Shown here one piece after another: positions 1 through 6,554 of a stretch of 11,379 nt of DNA. Numbering within the stretch: the stretch's first letter is position 1; each line of letters begins with the position of its first letter. This stretch comes from Candidatus Omnitrophota bacterium (GTDB lineage Bacteria; Omnitrophota; Gorgyraeia; Duberdicusellales; 4484-171): the NCBI GenBank assembly GCA_023818995.1, contig JAMWDA010000018.1:1-11379 (forward strand), read 5' to 3'. The position numbers were made by a program, and so were the translations under genes. The notes beneath the pieces are model-generated. The model saw only the letters and a list, made by a program, of their open reading frames with translations, was not told the DNA's origin and ran no database searches.

Positions 1-1
1 T

Positions 2-268
2 ATGGGAACCTTAAGAGGAATTACGCGGGACACTGTTTTGGAGATAGCTAAGAGTAAAGGAATTGGCACTTACGAGAGTGTTTTAACCCGATACGATATA
101 TACACAAGTGATGAGTGCTTTCTTACAGGGACAGCGGCAGAAATTATTCCTGTTGTTAGGGTTGATGGTAGAAAGATTGGGAATGGCAAAGTAGGTAAGA
201 TAACCAAGTTAATAATGGGTGAATTTAGAAATTTAACTAAAACCGAGGGGATAAGATATTCTCTTTAA
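2..268 (+). CDS. ilvE: Branched-chain amino acid aminotransferase, C-terminal part (5' truncated by window)
   Basis: This is the last 88 residues of a class IV (fold type IV) PLP-dependent aminotransferase, most like IlvE. IlvE transfers amino groups between glutamate and the keto acids of leucine, isoleucine and valine in the cytoplasm. Visible family marks are GITRDTVLEIAK near the start, the substrate and PLP-phosphate region FLTGTAAEIIPVVRVDGRKIG (about residues 40-60), and a closing helix beginning KITKLIMGEF. The full protein is normally about 290-300 residues, so the catalytic lysine and roughly 200 residues lie upstream of the window. The ATG at position 2 is an internal methionine, not the start. 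D-amino-acid aminotransferase and aminodeoxychorismate lyase share the fold, but the TGTAAE...VDGRKIG pattern favours IlvE. The gene ends 24 nt before mcsA with no terminator-like hairpin between them. Confidence 0.87.
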   Translation: MGTLRGITRDTVLEIAKSKGIGTYESVLTRYDIYTSDECFLTGTAAEIIPVVRVDGRKIGNGKVGKITKLIMGEFRNLTKTEGIRYSL

Positions 269-273
269 TTTTA

Positions 274-280
274 AAAGGAG
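274..280 (+). promoter_or_regulatory. Ribosome binding site of mcsA
   Basis: AAAGGAG lies 12 nt before the mcsA ATG at 293, in the short ilvE-mcsA gap. The core is good but the spacing is on the long side. The same gap holds no CtsR-type operator (tandem GGTCAAA heptads) and no clear -10/-35 pair. Confidence 0.6.
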
Positions 281-292
281 CTTTTTGTTTCT

Positions 293-787
293 ATGTTGTG
301 CGATATATGTCATAAAAAGATAGCTACAGTTCATCTTACAGAAATTGTAGAAGGTAAAGTTATGGAGCTACATATCTGTCAGGATTGCGCTAAAAATAAG
401 GCTGAAGAATTAAAACAACAACTAAATATTTCTGATTTCTTAGGAGGCTTAACTTTGGAAGGTGAAGATAGTAAGAGTATGTCGATAAAATGCTCCTTCT
501 GTGGGACTACTTTCTACGATTTTAAGAAGAAGGGCAGATTAGGATGCGCGAAGTGTTACACTCATTTTAAATCTCAACTGTTACCCCTCATTAAAAAAAT
601 CCATGGTTCTAACGAGCATAAGGGTAAATTACCTAAGAAAGTTGAAGAGAAGGTCATCGTAGATAGGAACTTAAAGATTTTAAAAGAACGATTAGAAAGG
701 GCGATAAAATTGGAAGCTTACGAAGATGCAGCAAAGTTAAGAGATGAGATAAGAGAGTTGGAGAAGAAAGTTGGCAAAGAAGATTAA
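293..787 (+). CDS. mcsA: Protein-arginine kinase activator McsA
   Basis: McsA is the zinc-binding partner that stimulates the arginine kinase McsB and helps route clients to ClpC. The 164-residue protein shows four CxxC pairs: C3/C6, C29/C32, C67/C70 and C85/C88. These are enough for two zinc sites and are the hallmark of the family. The C-terminal 35 or so residues (about 128-160) form a UVR domain, with the pattern LERAIKLEAYEDAAKLRDEIRELE, a helical hairpin also found in UvrB/UvrC and in the ClpC middle domain. The middle part (about 95-125) is lysine-rich and probably a linker. Length and domain order match Bacillus McsA. The ATG at 293 places the first CxxC at residues 3-6, as usual. The gene directly precedes mcsB, with a 9 nt gap, and clpC follows, so the neighbourhood confirms the assignment. 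Confidence 0.93.
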   Translation: MLCDICHKKIATVHLTEIVEGKVMELHICQDCAKNKAEELKQQLNISDFLGGLTLEGEDSKSMSIKCSFCGTTFYDFKKKGRLGCAKCYTHFKSQLLPLIKKIHGSNEHKGKLPKKVEEKVIVDRNLKILKERLERAIKLEAYEDAAKLRDEIRELEKKVGKED

Positions 788-796
788 GTTGGGATT

Positions 797-1840
797 ATGT
801 TTGAGAGTTTTTTTGAGAATAAAAAAAGTTGGTTGAGTAGCGAGGGTCCTGATTCGGACATAGTTATTTCTACCCGTATAAGATTAGCAAGAAATATTGA
901 AGGTTACCCCTTCCCTAATAGAGCAACTTTGGCTCAGAAAAATCAGGTATTTTTGAAAATAGGGGAAGCCTATCCCAAGATGGAACATTTGGATAGTGCC
1001 TTTTTCTTACCTATGGAATCTATAGATGATTTGGATAGACAATTTCTCCTTGAACGGCATTTAATAAGCCAAGAACATATGCATTATCCTCGGGGTAAGG
1101 GGCTTATACTATCTCGTTCAGAAGTAGTTTCTATAATGATAAACGAAGAGGACCATTTACGTATGCAGGTTATAGTGTCAGGTTTTGATTTAGTTAAAGC
1201 GTGGAGAATAATAAATAGGATAGATGATGATATATCAACTCATTTACTCTTTTCTTTTTCTCCTGAAATTGGTTATCTTACTTCTTGTCCTACTAACGTA
1301 GGGACAGGGCTCAGAGCATCGTGTATGTTACATTTACCTGCGTTAGTGATGACTAAGAGGTTGGATAAGATATTGGAACTGTTAGCAAAGTTATCTTTTA
1401 CTACACGTGGATTATTTGGAGAAGGAACGCAAGCTTTAGGAAATTTTTTTCAGATTTCCAATCAGGTAAGTTTAGGAATGTCTGAAGAGGAGATAATGGA
1501 TAGTCTAGCAGGGGTGGTAAAACAAGTAAAAGAGCAGGAGTTAAATGCAAGAGAAAATCTACTTAAACGTTATCTTCCTACTCTTGAGGATAGTGTATGG
1601 CGTGCATGGGGTATACTTAAATGTTGTAGATTGATTTCTACTAAGGAGGCTTTGTCACATCTTTCTATGTTACGTTTAGGTGTGGATTTAGGTATAATCA
1701 AAGAGGTAAGCAAAGATATAATAAACCGGTTTTTTATTATGATTCAACCAGCTCATTTACAAAAAATAGAGGGTAAAGTTTTAAAGGAAGAGGAGAGAGA
1801 TTATATAAGAGCATCGTTAATAAGAGAAAAACTAAGTTAA
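797..1840 (+). CDS. mcsB: Protein-arginine kinase McsB
   Basis: McsB is an ATP:guanido phosphotransferase-fold kinase that phosphorylates arginine side chains on proteins, creating a degradation tag read by ClpC. The 347-residue product has the nucleotide-binding arginines in STRIRLARN (residues 25-33). The active-site stretch is SCPTNVGTGLRAS, with the conserved cysteine at C164, followed by LHLPAL. The RGLFGEGTQALGNFFQISNQ block supplies the catalytic glutamate region. Near the C terminus, R334-D335-x-x-R338-A339 matches the RDxxRA phospho-arginine allosteric pocket that separates McsB from metabolic creatine/arginine kinases. Length is typical of the family (about 350). The Shine-Dalgarno is weak (GTTGGGAT just before the ATG), so translation probably depends on coupling to mcsA. 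No key residue is obviously missing. The usual target repressor CtsR is not encoded in this window. Confidence 0.95.
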   Translation: MFESFFENKKSWLSSEGPDSDIVISTRIRLARNIEGYPFPNRATLAQKNQVFLKIGEAYPKMEHLDSAFFLPMESIDDLDRQFLLERHLISQEHMHYPRGKGLILSRSEVVSIMINEEDHLRMQVIVSGFDLVKAWRIINRIDDDISTHLLFSFSPEIGYLTSCPTNVGTGLRASCMLHLPALVMTKRLDKILELLAKLSFTTRGLFGEGTQALGNFFQISNQVSLGMSEEEIMDSLAGVVKQVKEQELNARENLLKRYLPTLEDSVWRAWGILKCCRLISTKEALSHLSMLRLGVDLGIIKEVSKDIINRFFIMIQPAHLQKIEGKVLKEEERDYIRASLIREKLS

Positions 1841-1848
1841 TTAATTTT

Positions 1849-1855
1849 AGGAGGT
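1849..1855 (+). promoter_or_regulatory. Strong ribosome binding site of clpC
   Basis: AGGAGGT is followed by 5 nt and then the ATG at 1861. It is a 7-nt match to the 16S 3' end and among the best Shine-Dalgarno sequences in the window. It stands out against the weak site of mcsB, which suggests more ClpC than McsB is made from a shared transcript. Confidence 0.8.
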
Positions 1856-1860
1856 AAGAT

Positions 1861-4290
1861 ATGTTTAATCGATTTACAGAAAGAGCAAGAAAAGTTCTTG
1901 TTTTAGCAAAAGAAGAAGCAAGAAGGTTCAATCACGATTATATAGGCACAGAACATATCCTCTTAGGATTAATAAGAGAAGGAGAAGGAGTAGCTTGTGC
2001 TGTATTACAGAATTTAGGTATAAATCTTGATGTTTTAAGAAGAGAGATAGAGAAGTTAATCGTTGCTGGTAATACCGCCTCTACTTTAGGAGACATACCT
2101 TTTACTCCTCGTGCTAAGAAAGCTTTGGAGTTATCTGCAGAAGAAGCACGTTATTTAGGTCACAACTATATAGGGACAGAACATATCCTTTTAGGATTAA
2201 TAAGAGAGGGAGAGGGGTTAGCATCACAAGTTCTTTTTAGTATGGGAGTTGATATAGATAAAGTTAAGGAGGAGATAGGTACACTTCTGGGTAGTATTCA
2301 TCCTGTAGGTGGGCCTTCCACAACGCATTCTAAAACACCCGCTTTAGATTCTTTTGGTAGGGATCTTACTAAGTTAGCCAGAGAAAATAACCTTGACCCT
2401 GTTATTGGTAGAGAGAAGGAGATAGAGAGAGTTATTCAGATACTCTCTCGTAGAACGAAGAATAACCCTGTGCTTTTGGGAGAAGCAGGGGTAGGTAAGA
2501 CAGCTATCGTGGAAGGGTTAGCTCAAAGTATCACTAAAGGTAATGTCCCCGAAGTTTTAAGAAATAAACGAATTATTGTTTTAGACCTTGCTTTAATGAT
2601 TGCTGGCACAAAATATCGTGGACAGTTTGAAGAAAGAATTAAAGCGGTTATGGAGGAGATAAAACGTTCAAAAGATGTTATCCTATTTATTGATGAGTTC
2701 CATACGCTCGTTGGTGCTGGTGCAGCTGAAGGAGCAATAGATGCTTCTAATATTTTGAAACCATCCCTTTCCCGAGGAGAGATACAGTGTATAGGTGCTA
2801 CAACTTTAGATGAATATAGAAAATACATAGAGAAAGATGCGGCTTTGGAAAGAAGGTTTCAGTCTATTTTCGTTGAGCCAAATACTGTAGAGGAAACAAT
2901 AGAGATTCTTAGAGGTTTGCGTGATAAATACGAAGCACATCATAGAGTGAAATTTTCTGATGAAGCTTTAGAAGCAGCGGCAAAATTATCGGATAGATAT
3001 ATTTCCGGTAGGTATCTTCCCGATAAAGCGATAGATTTGATAGATGAGTCAGGAGCAAGAGCACGTTTAACGGTTCTAACCGTTCCTGATTCTATAAAGG
3101 AATTGGAAGAAGAGCTCAATGAGGTGGTTAAAGAGAAAGAAGCTCTTATAAAACAACAGGATTTTGAAGCGGCAGCTAAGTTAAGAGATGAGGAGAAAAA
3201 GTTAAAATTGAAGTTAGAGAATTTAAGAAAAGATTGGTCAAAGAAGAGAGACCAAATTATTCCCGAAGTTACGGTGGAGGATATTGCTAAGCTTGTTTCC
3301 CAGATAACTGGTATACCTCTGTATCGTTTAGAAGAGAAAGAATCGGAGAAACTTTTACGTATCGAAGAGGTTTTAAGTAAAAGAGTAGTAGGACAAAAAG
3401 AAGCTATAGAGTCTATAGCAAGAGCTGTGCGTAGAGCACGAGCAGGTATAAAAGAACCGCGTCGGCCAATAGGTTCGTTCATATTTTTGGGCCCTACAGG
3501 AGTAGGTAAAACTCTTTTGGCAAGAGCGTTAGCGGAGTTTATGTTTGGTGATGAAGAAGCACTATTACAGTTGGATATGAGTGAGTATATGGAGAAGTTC
3601 AATGTTTCTCGTTTGATTGGTGCTCCTCCTGGTTACGTTGGATACGAAGAAGGAGGACAACTTACCGAGAAAGTTAGGAGAAGACCGTATTCGGTTGTTT
3701 TACTTGATGAAATAGAAAAAGCACACCCTGATGTTTTTAATCTTCTCCTTCAGATATTAGAGGAAGGTAGACTCACTGATAGTTTTGGTCGCAAAGTAGA
3801 TTTTCGTAATACGATTTTAATAATGACTTCTAATATTGGCGCAGAGATAATAAGGAAGAGAGGTTCGTTAGGATTTAAAACTATTACTGAAGAGATTAGT
3901 TACGACGAGATGAAAATGCACCTTTTAGAAGAAGTAAAGAAAACCTTTAAGCCAGAGTTTTTAAATAGGATAGATGAAATTATCGTATTTAGACCGTTGA
4001 ATAAAGAAGATTTGGTAACAATTGTAGATATAGAAATTAAAGAAGTGAATAAGAGACTTAAAGAACAGGGATTAGAAGTAGAACTTACCCCTCAGGCTAA
4101 GGAGTTCTTTATGGAGAGAGGTTTTGACCCTGTTTTTGGTGCACGTCCTTTAAAGAGGATTATCCAGAGATTTCTTGAGGACCCTTTATCCGAGGAAATT
4201 ATTAAGGGTAGATTTAAAGATAAAATTAAAGAGAAAGAAATTTTTAGAATAAAGGTGGGAAGAAAAAATGGAGAGTTGAGTTTTGAATAA
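1861..4290 (+). CDS. clpC: ATP-dependent Clp protease ATP-binding subunit ClpC
   Basis: ClpC is a cytoplasmic AAA+ hexameric unfoldase that feeds phospho-arginine-tagged or adaptor-delivered proteins to ClpP. The 809-residue product has two Clp_N repeats (about residues 3-60 and 78-140), each with the phrase [17 protein letters not shown]. These are the domains that bind pArg or adaptors. The first AAA+ domain has Walker A GEAGVGKT (207-214) and Walker B LFIDEFHT (D278, E279). A coiled middle domain carries a UVR-like stretch, [18 protein letters not shown] (about 431-448). The second AAA+ domain has Walker A GPTGVGKT (544-551) and Walker [14 protein letters not shown]. The tripeptide L670-G671-F672 lies where ClpC/ClpA proteins carry their ClpP-docking loop, so this is a true protease partner and not a ClpB disaggregase. 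Length is normal. The middle domain is ClpC-sized and much shorter than in ClpB. ClpP is not in the window. Confidence 0.97.
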   Translation: MFNRFTERARKVLVLAKEEARRFNHDYIGTEHILLGLIREGEGVACAVLQNLGINLDVLRREIEKLIVAGNTASTLGDIPFTPRAKKALELSAEEARYLGHNYIGTEHILLGLIREGEGLASQVLFSMGVDIDKVKEEIGTLLGSIHPVGGPSTTHSKTPALDSFGRDLTKLARENNLDPVIGREKEIERVIQILSRRTKNNPVLLGEAGVGKTAIVEGLAQSITKGNVPEVLRNKRIIVLDLALMIAGTKYRGQFEERIKAVMEEIKRSKDVILFIDEFHTLVGAGAAEGAIDASNILKPSLSRGEIQCIGATTLDEYRKYIEKDAALERRFQSIFVEPNTVEETIEILRGLRDKYEAHHRVKFSDEALEAAAKLSDRYISGRYLPDKAIDLIDESGARARLTVLTVPDSIKELEEELNEVVKEKEALIKQQDFEAAAKLRDEEKKLKLKLENLRKDWSKKRDQIIPEVTVEDIAKLVSQITGIPLYRLEEKESEKLLRIEEVLSKRVVGQKEAIESIARAVRRARAGIKEPRRPIGSFIFLGPTGVGKTLLARALAEFMFGDEEALLQLDMSEYMEKFNVSRLIGAPPGYVGYEEGGQLTEKVRRRPYSVVLLDEIEKAHPDVFNLLLQILEEGRLTDSFGRKVDFRNTILIMTSNIGAEIIRKRGSLGFKTITEEISYDEMKMHLLEEVKKTFKPEFLNRIDEIIVFRPLNKEDLVTIVDIEIKEVNKRLKEQGLEVELTPQAKEFFMERGFDPVFGARPLKRIIQRFLEDPLSEEIIKGRFKDKIKEKEIFRIKVGRKNGELSFE
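1939..1988 (+). repeat. Direct repeat copy 1 within the clpC N-domain
   Basis: This 50 bp stretch matches 2167-2216 at 46 of 50 positions by hand count. The copies are 228 bp (76 codons) apart and encode the [17 protein letters not shown] phrase of the first Clp_N repeat. The duplicated domain is a family feature, but the DNA-level identity is higher than protein conservation alone demands. Confidence 0.75.
2167..2216 (+). repeat. Direct repeat copy 2 within the clpC N-domain
   Basis: Partner of 1939-1988, encoding the same phrase in the second Clp_N repeat. The two copies are in the same reading frame, so recombination between them would delete exactly one Clp_N unit without a frameshift. 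Confidence 0.75.
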
Positions 4291-4303
4291 ATAAAGGTCT
4301 GTG

Positions 4304-5068
4304 ATGCTTTTAGTAAATAAAATAGAGAGTTTTTTTCGATACATAGGTGATCTAAGTATTTTTGTTAAGGATGTCTTGGTATGGACACTTTATGGCAGGC
4401 GTAAATTAAAGGATTTAGTTAGAGAGATAGTTTTTATTGGTATAGACAGTTTCGGTTTAGTTACGTTAATTTCTTTTTTCATCGGAATAATTATTGCTTT
4501 TCAAACTGCCTACCAACTGAAGACATTCTCCTCAGAAATATATCTTGCACCTTTAGTAGCTCTTTCTTTAACCAGAGAGTTAGGTCCTGTTATAGGCTCT
4601 TTAATCGTTGCTGCAAGAAGTGGTGCCTCTATCACCGCTCAGATAGGGGCAATGAAGATAAGTGAACAGATAGATGCTTTAGATGTTATGGGAGTAGAGC
4701 CAACTAACTATCTGGTTGTTCCTAAATTTATAAGCCTCATTTTATCTATGCCACTTTTAGTTATCTATGCAGATTTTTTTGGTATTTTGGGAGGGTATCT
4801 TGTGGGATATTTTAAATTTGATATTCGTTTTGGATTCTATTTTCAGATGACTTTCTCTGCTTTGAAATACAAAGATATTCTCAGTGGTCTTTTAAAAAGC
4901 GTTTGTTTTGGTAGTATAATTGCCTTTATTTCTTGTTTTGAAGGGTTAAGACCTCTTTCTTCCTCTGATGTAGCTAAGAGCGTTACAAATTCTGTAGTAA
5001 GGTCATTCATTATGATTATAATTTTTGATTGTATACTTACAGCTTTCTTTTACTTTATATTTGTATGA
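4304..5068 (+). CDS. mlaE: MlaE-family phospholipid ABC transporter permease
   Basis: MlaE/YrbE is the inner-membrane permease of the MCE lipid-transport ABC system that moves phospholipid between inner membrane and periplasm. The product is about 254 residues, the family norm, with about five hydrophobic segments. These include about 45-68 (GLVTLISFFIGIIIAFQTAY), a long stretch around SLILSMPLLVIYADFFGILGGYLVGYF, and a C-terminal FIMIIIFDCILTAFFYFIFV. The diagnostic family block is GPVIGSLIVAARSGASITAQIGAMKISEQIDALDVMGVEP, whose EQIDAL loop contacts the ATPase. The glycine-rich GGAxGVGxAT motif usually found after the fourth segment is here PLSSSDVAKSVTNSVV, a mild divergence. A GTG at 4301 is also possible. 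The ATG at 4304 is preferred because AAAGGT at 4293-4298 is then 5 nt away. The stop overlaps the mlaF start. Confidence 0.93.
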   Translation: MLLVNKIESFFRYIGDLSIFVKDVLVWTLYGRRKLKDLVREIVFIGIDSFGLVTLISFFIGIIIAFQTAYQLKTFSSEIYLAPLVALSLTRELGPVIGSLIVAARSGASITAQIGAMKISEQIDALDVMGVEPTNYLVVPKFISLILSMPLLVIYADFFGILGGYLVGYFKFDIRFGFYFQMTFSALKYKDILSGLLKSVCFGSIIAFISCFEGLRPLSSSDVAKSVTNSVVRSFIMIIIFDCILTAFFYFIFV

Positions 5069-5820
5069 TAAGGGTAGAGGCAATTTCTAAATCCTTTGGA
5101 GATAAGAAAATATTAGATAGAGTTAGTTTTACTATTAATCGTGGAGAGACATTTTTGATTATTGGGCGTAGTGGCGCAGGTAAAACAGTGCTTTTAAGGT
5201 CAATAGTTGGTCTCATTAAACCAGATTCAGGAAGCATATTTATTGATGGTAAGGATATTACTAAGTTGGAGAAGAAAGAGGAACTGAATAAGATAAGGGA
5301 GAGTATCGGTATAGTTTTTCAAGGTAACGCTCTTTTTGATTTCCTTACCGTAGGAGAGAATGTTGGGTTTGTTTTGTTAGAGAAGTTATGTGTTCCTTAC
5401 GAGGAAATAAGAGAAAGTGTGCGGCATACTTTAAATCTTGTAGGTTTGAGCAATATAGAGGATTTGTATCCTTACGAGTTGAGTGGTGGTATGAAAAAAC
5501 GAGTAGCTATTGCCAGAGCTATAATCTATAAACCACAGATAGTTATCTATGATGAACCTACAACAGGTGTTGACCCAATAGCTGTGGATAAGATAGTGAC
5601 CCTTATAGAAGATTTGCATAAGAAGTTTTCTGTTACTTCTATAATTGTAACACACGATTTACAAGTTGGTTTGAAATTAGCTGACCGGTTAGCTTTCCTT
5701 TTAGGGGGTAGAATTATATTTGAAGGTAGTAAAGATGAGCTTAGGGAATTAAAGGATGAAAGAGTAGTTCAATTTTTGCGAGGTAGCTCAGAAGGACCTA
5801 TAAAGGAGACGGAGGTCTAA
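5065..5820 (+). CDS. mlaF: MlaF-family ABC transporter ATP-binding protein
   Basis: This is the cytoplasmic ATPase that powers the MlaE permease. The 251-residue protein has Walker A GRSGAGKT (34-41), Q-loop Q86, ABC signature LSGGMKKR (139-146), Walker B IVIYDEPTTGVDP (159-171) and H-loop VTHD (195-198). The LSGGMKKRVAIARA and DEPTTGVDP forms are typical of MlaF/Mkl ATPases. The ATG at 5065 is chosen because it forms an ATGA overlap with the mlaE stop and gives the normal MIRVEAISKSFGD start. An in-frame ATG at 5029 would add 12 hydrophobic residues translated from mlaE DNA, which is not expected for this family. The C-terminal 40 or so residues (GGRIIFEGSKDELRE...VQFLRG) match the usual MlaF tail. 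MlaB, the STAS partner found in some Gram-negative bacteria, is not encoded nearby. Confidence 0.95.
   Translation: MIRVEAISKSFGDKKILDRVSFTINRGETFLIIGRSGAGKTVLLRSIVGLIKPDSGSIFIDGKDITKLEKKEELNKIRESIGIVFQGNALFDFLTVGENVGFVLLEKLCVPYEEIRESVRHTLNLVGLSNIEDLYPYELSGGMKKRVAIARAIIYKPQIVIYDEPTTGVDPIAVDKIVTLIEDLHKKFSVTSIIVTHDLQVGLKLADRLAFLLGGRIIFEGSKDELRELKDERVVQFLRGSSEGPIKETEV
5811..5816 (+). promoter_or_regulatory. Ribosome binding site of mlaD
   Basis: GGAGGT sits at the very end of mlaF, 6 nt before the mlaD ATG at 5823, with a second AAGGAG just upstream at 5803-5808. It fixes the mlaD start 2 nt after the mlaF stop. Confidence 0.7.
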
Positions 5821-5822
5821 AA

Positions 5823-6542
5823 ATGAAGAAAAATATATTAGATTTACGTAGGTATTTAGTAGAGATAAAATTGGGTGTTTTCTTTTTAATAGCCATAGTA
5901 CTATTCTTTATCGCGATCATATCTATACGAGAGATATCATTTTTTAAGGGGACATATTTAATAAAAGTGAGATTCCAATTTGTAGAGGGTATCAAAGTAA
6001 CTTCTCCGGTAAGGTTTTGTGGTGTAGATGTTGGTGAGGTTAAAAAATTGGAGATAAAGGAAGAAAAAGAAGGAGTGATAGTATACGTTTATGCCAAGAT
6101 ATCTAAGGGAGTATTTATTCCTAAAAGCTCCAAATTTTTTATAAATAGTCTCAGTATGTTAGGAGAAAAATATTTGGAAATAATGCCTTCTGCACCACCT
6201 TTTAAAGATTTTCTTAAAGAAGGAGACACAGTAGATGGTGTTAACTCTACTCCTCTATTTGATATTGTAGGAACCATTAGTAAAGCAGTGGATAAAATAG
6301 ATAATTTCTTTAACGAAGGCAATATTAGACGTTCTTTAGAGGAGACAGTTATGAATATAAATGAAACGAGTAGAGAGATTAAAGAGTTGATAGTTGATAT
6401 AAGAAATAAACAGGGAACAGTAGGTAGGCTTCTTTACGATAGTTCTTTATACGATAAAACGGAAGAATTGATAGAAGATATAAAGAAGAATCCTTGGAAA
6501 TTATTATATAAACCTAAGGAGAAAAGGGTAAAAACAAAGTAG
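5823..6542 (+). CDS. mlaD: MlaD-family MCE-domain lipid transport protein
   Basis: MlaD is the membrane-anchored, periplasm-facing substrate-binding ring of the MCE transporter. The 239-residue protein has a short cytoplasmic start, one membrane anchor (about residues 17-35, GVFFLIAIVLFFIAIISI) and a single MCE domain (about 43-121) with the core phrase SPVRFCGVDVGEVKKLEI. The tail is about 115 residues and predicted helical. It ends with the phrase GTVGRLLYDSSLYDKTEELIEDIKKNP, a recurring pattern in single-MCE proteins that probably forms the pore-lining or coiled-coil part. It is longer than E. coli MlaD (about 183 residues) because of this tail. There is one MCE domain, so it is not a PqiB or LetB type. 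The order here is E-F-D, whereas E. coli has F-E-D-C-B, and no MlaC shuttle or MlaB follows. Confidence 0.92.
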   Translation: MKKNILDLRRYLVEIKLGVFFLIAIVLFFIAIISIREISFFKGTYLIKVRFQFVEGIKVTSPVRFCGVDVGEVKKLEIKEEKEGVIVYVYAKISKGVFIPKSSKFFINSLSMLGEKYLEIMPSAPPFKDFLKEGDTVDGVNSTPLFDIVGTISKAVDKIDNFFNEGNIRRSLEETVMNINETSREIKELIVDIRNKQGTVGRLLYDSSLYDKTEELIEDIKKNPWKLLYKPKEKRVKTK

Positions 6543-6554
6543 ATATTTAAACTT

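Noticed and set aside
269..292. Search for a promoter, CtsR operator or terminator in the ilvE-mcsA gap
   Set aside because: Only an AAAGGAG ribosome binding site is visible. There is no inverted repeat, heptad repeat or -10/-35 pair worth reporting.
1737..1931. A small minus-strand frame across the mcsB-clpC junction, considered as a hidden small protein
   Set aside because: It is antisense to conserved McsB C-terminal and ClpC N-terminal codons and has no supporting start signal.
2523..2828. A 101-codon minus-strand frame antisense to the ClpC first AAA+ domain
   Set aside because: It has no domain and no ribosome binding site, and the opposite strand is a clear gene.
2940..3602. A 220-codon open frame on the minus strand inside clpC
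   Set aside because: It lies fully antisense to the conserved middle and second AAA+ domains of ClpC. Its product is serine-rich low-complexity sequence with no recognisable motif. It is a codon-bias shadow.
1861..4290. ClpB disaggregase as an alternative identity for clpC
   Set aside because: The middle domain is short and UVR-like, an LGF tripeptide lies where the ClpP-docking loop is expected, and mcsA/mcsB lie directly upstream, all pointing to ClpC.
5029..5064. Upstream ATG extension of mlaF by 12 residues
   Set aside because: The extra residues are hydrophobic translation of mlaE DNA. The ATG at 5065 gives the normal family start and the ATGA coupling.
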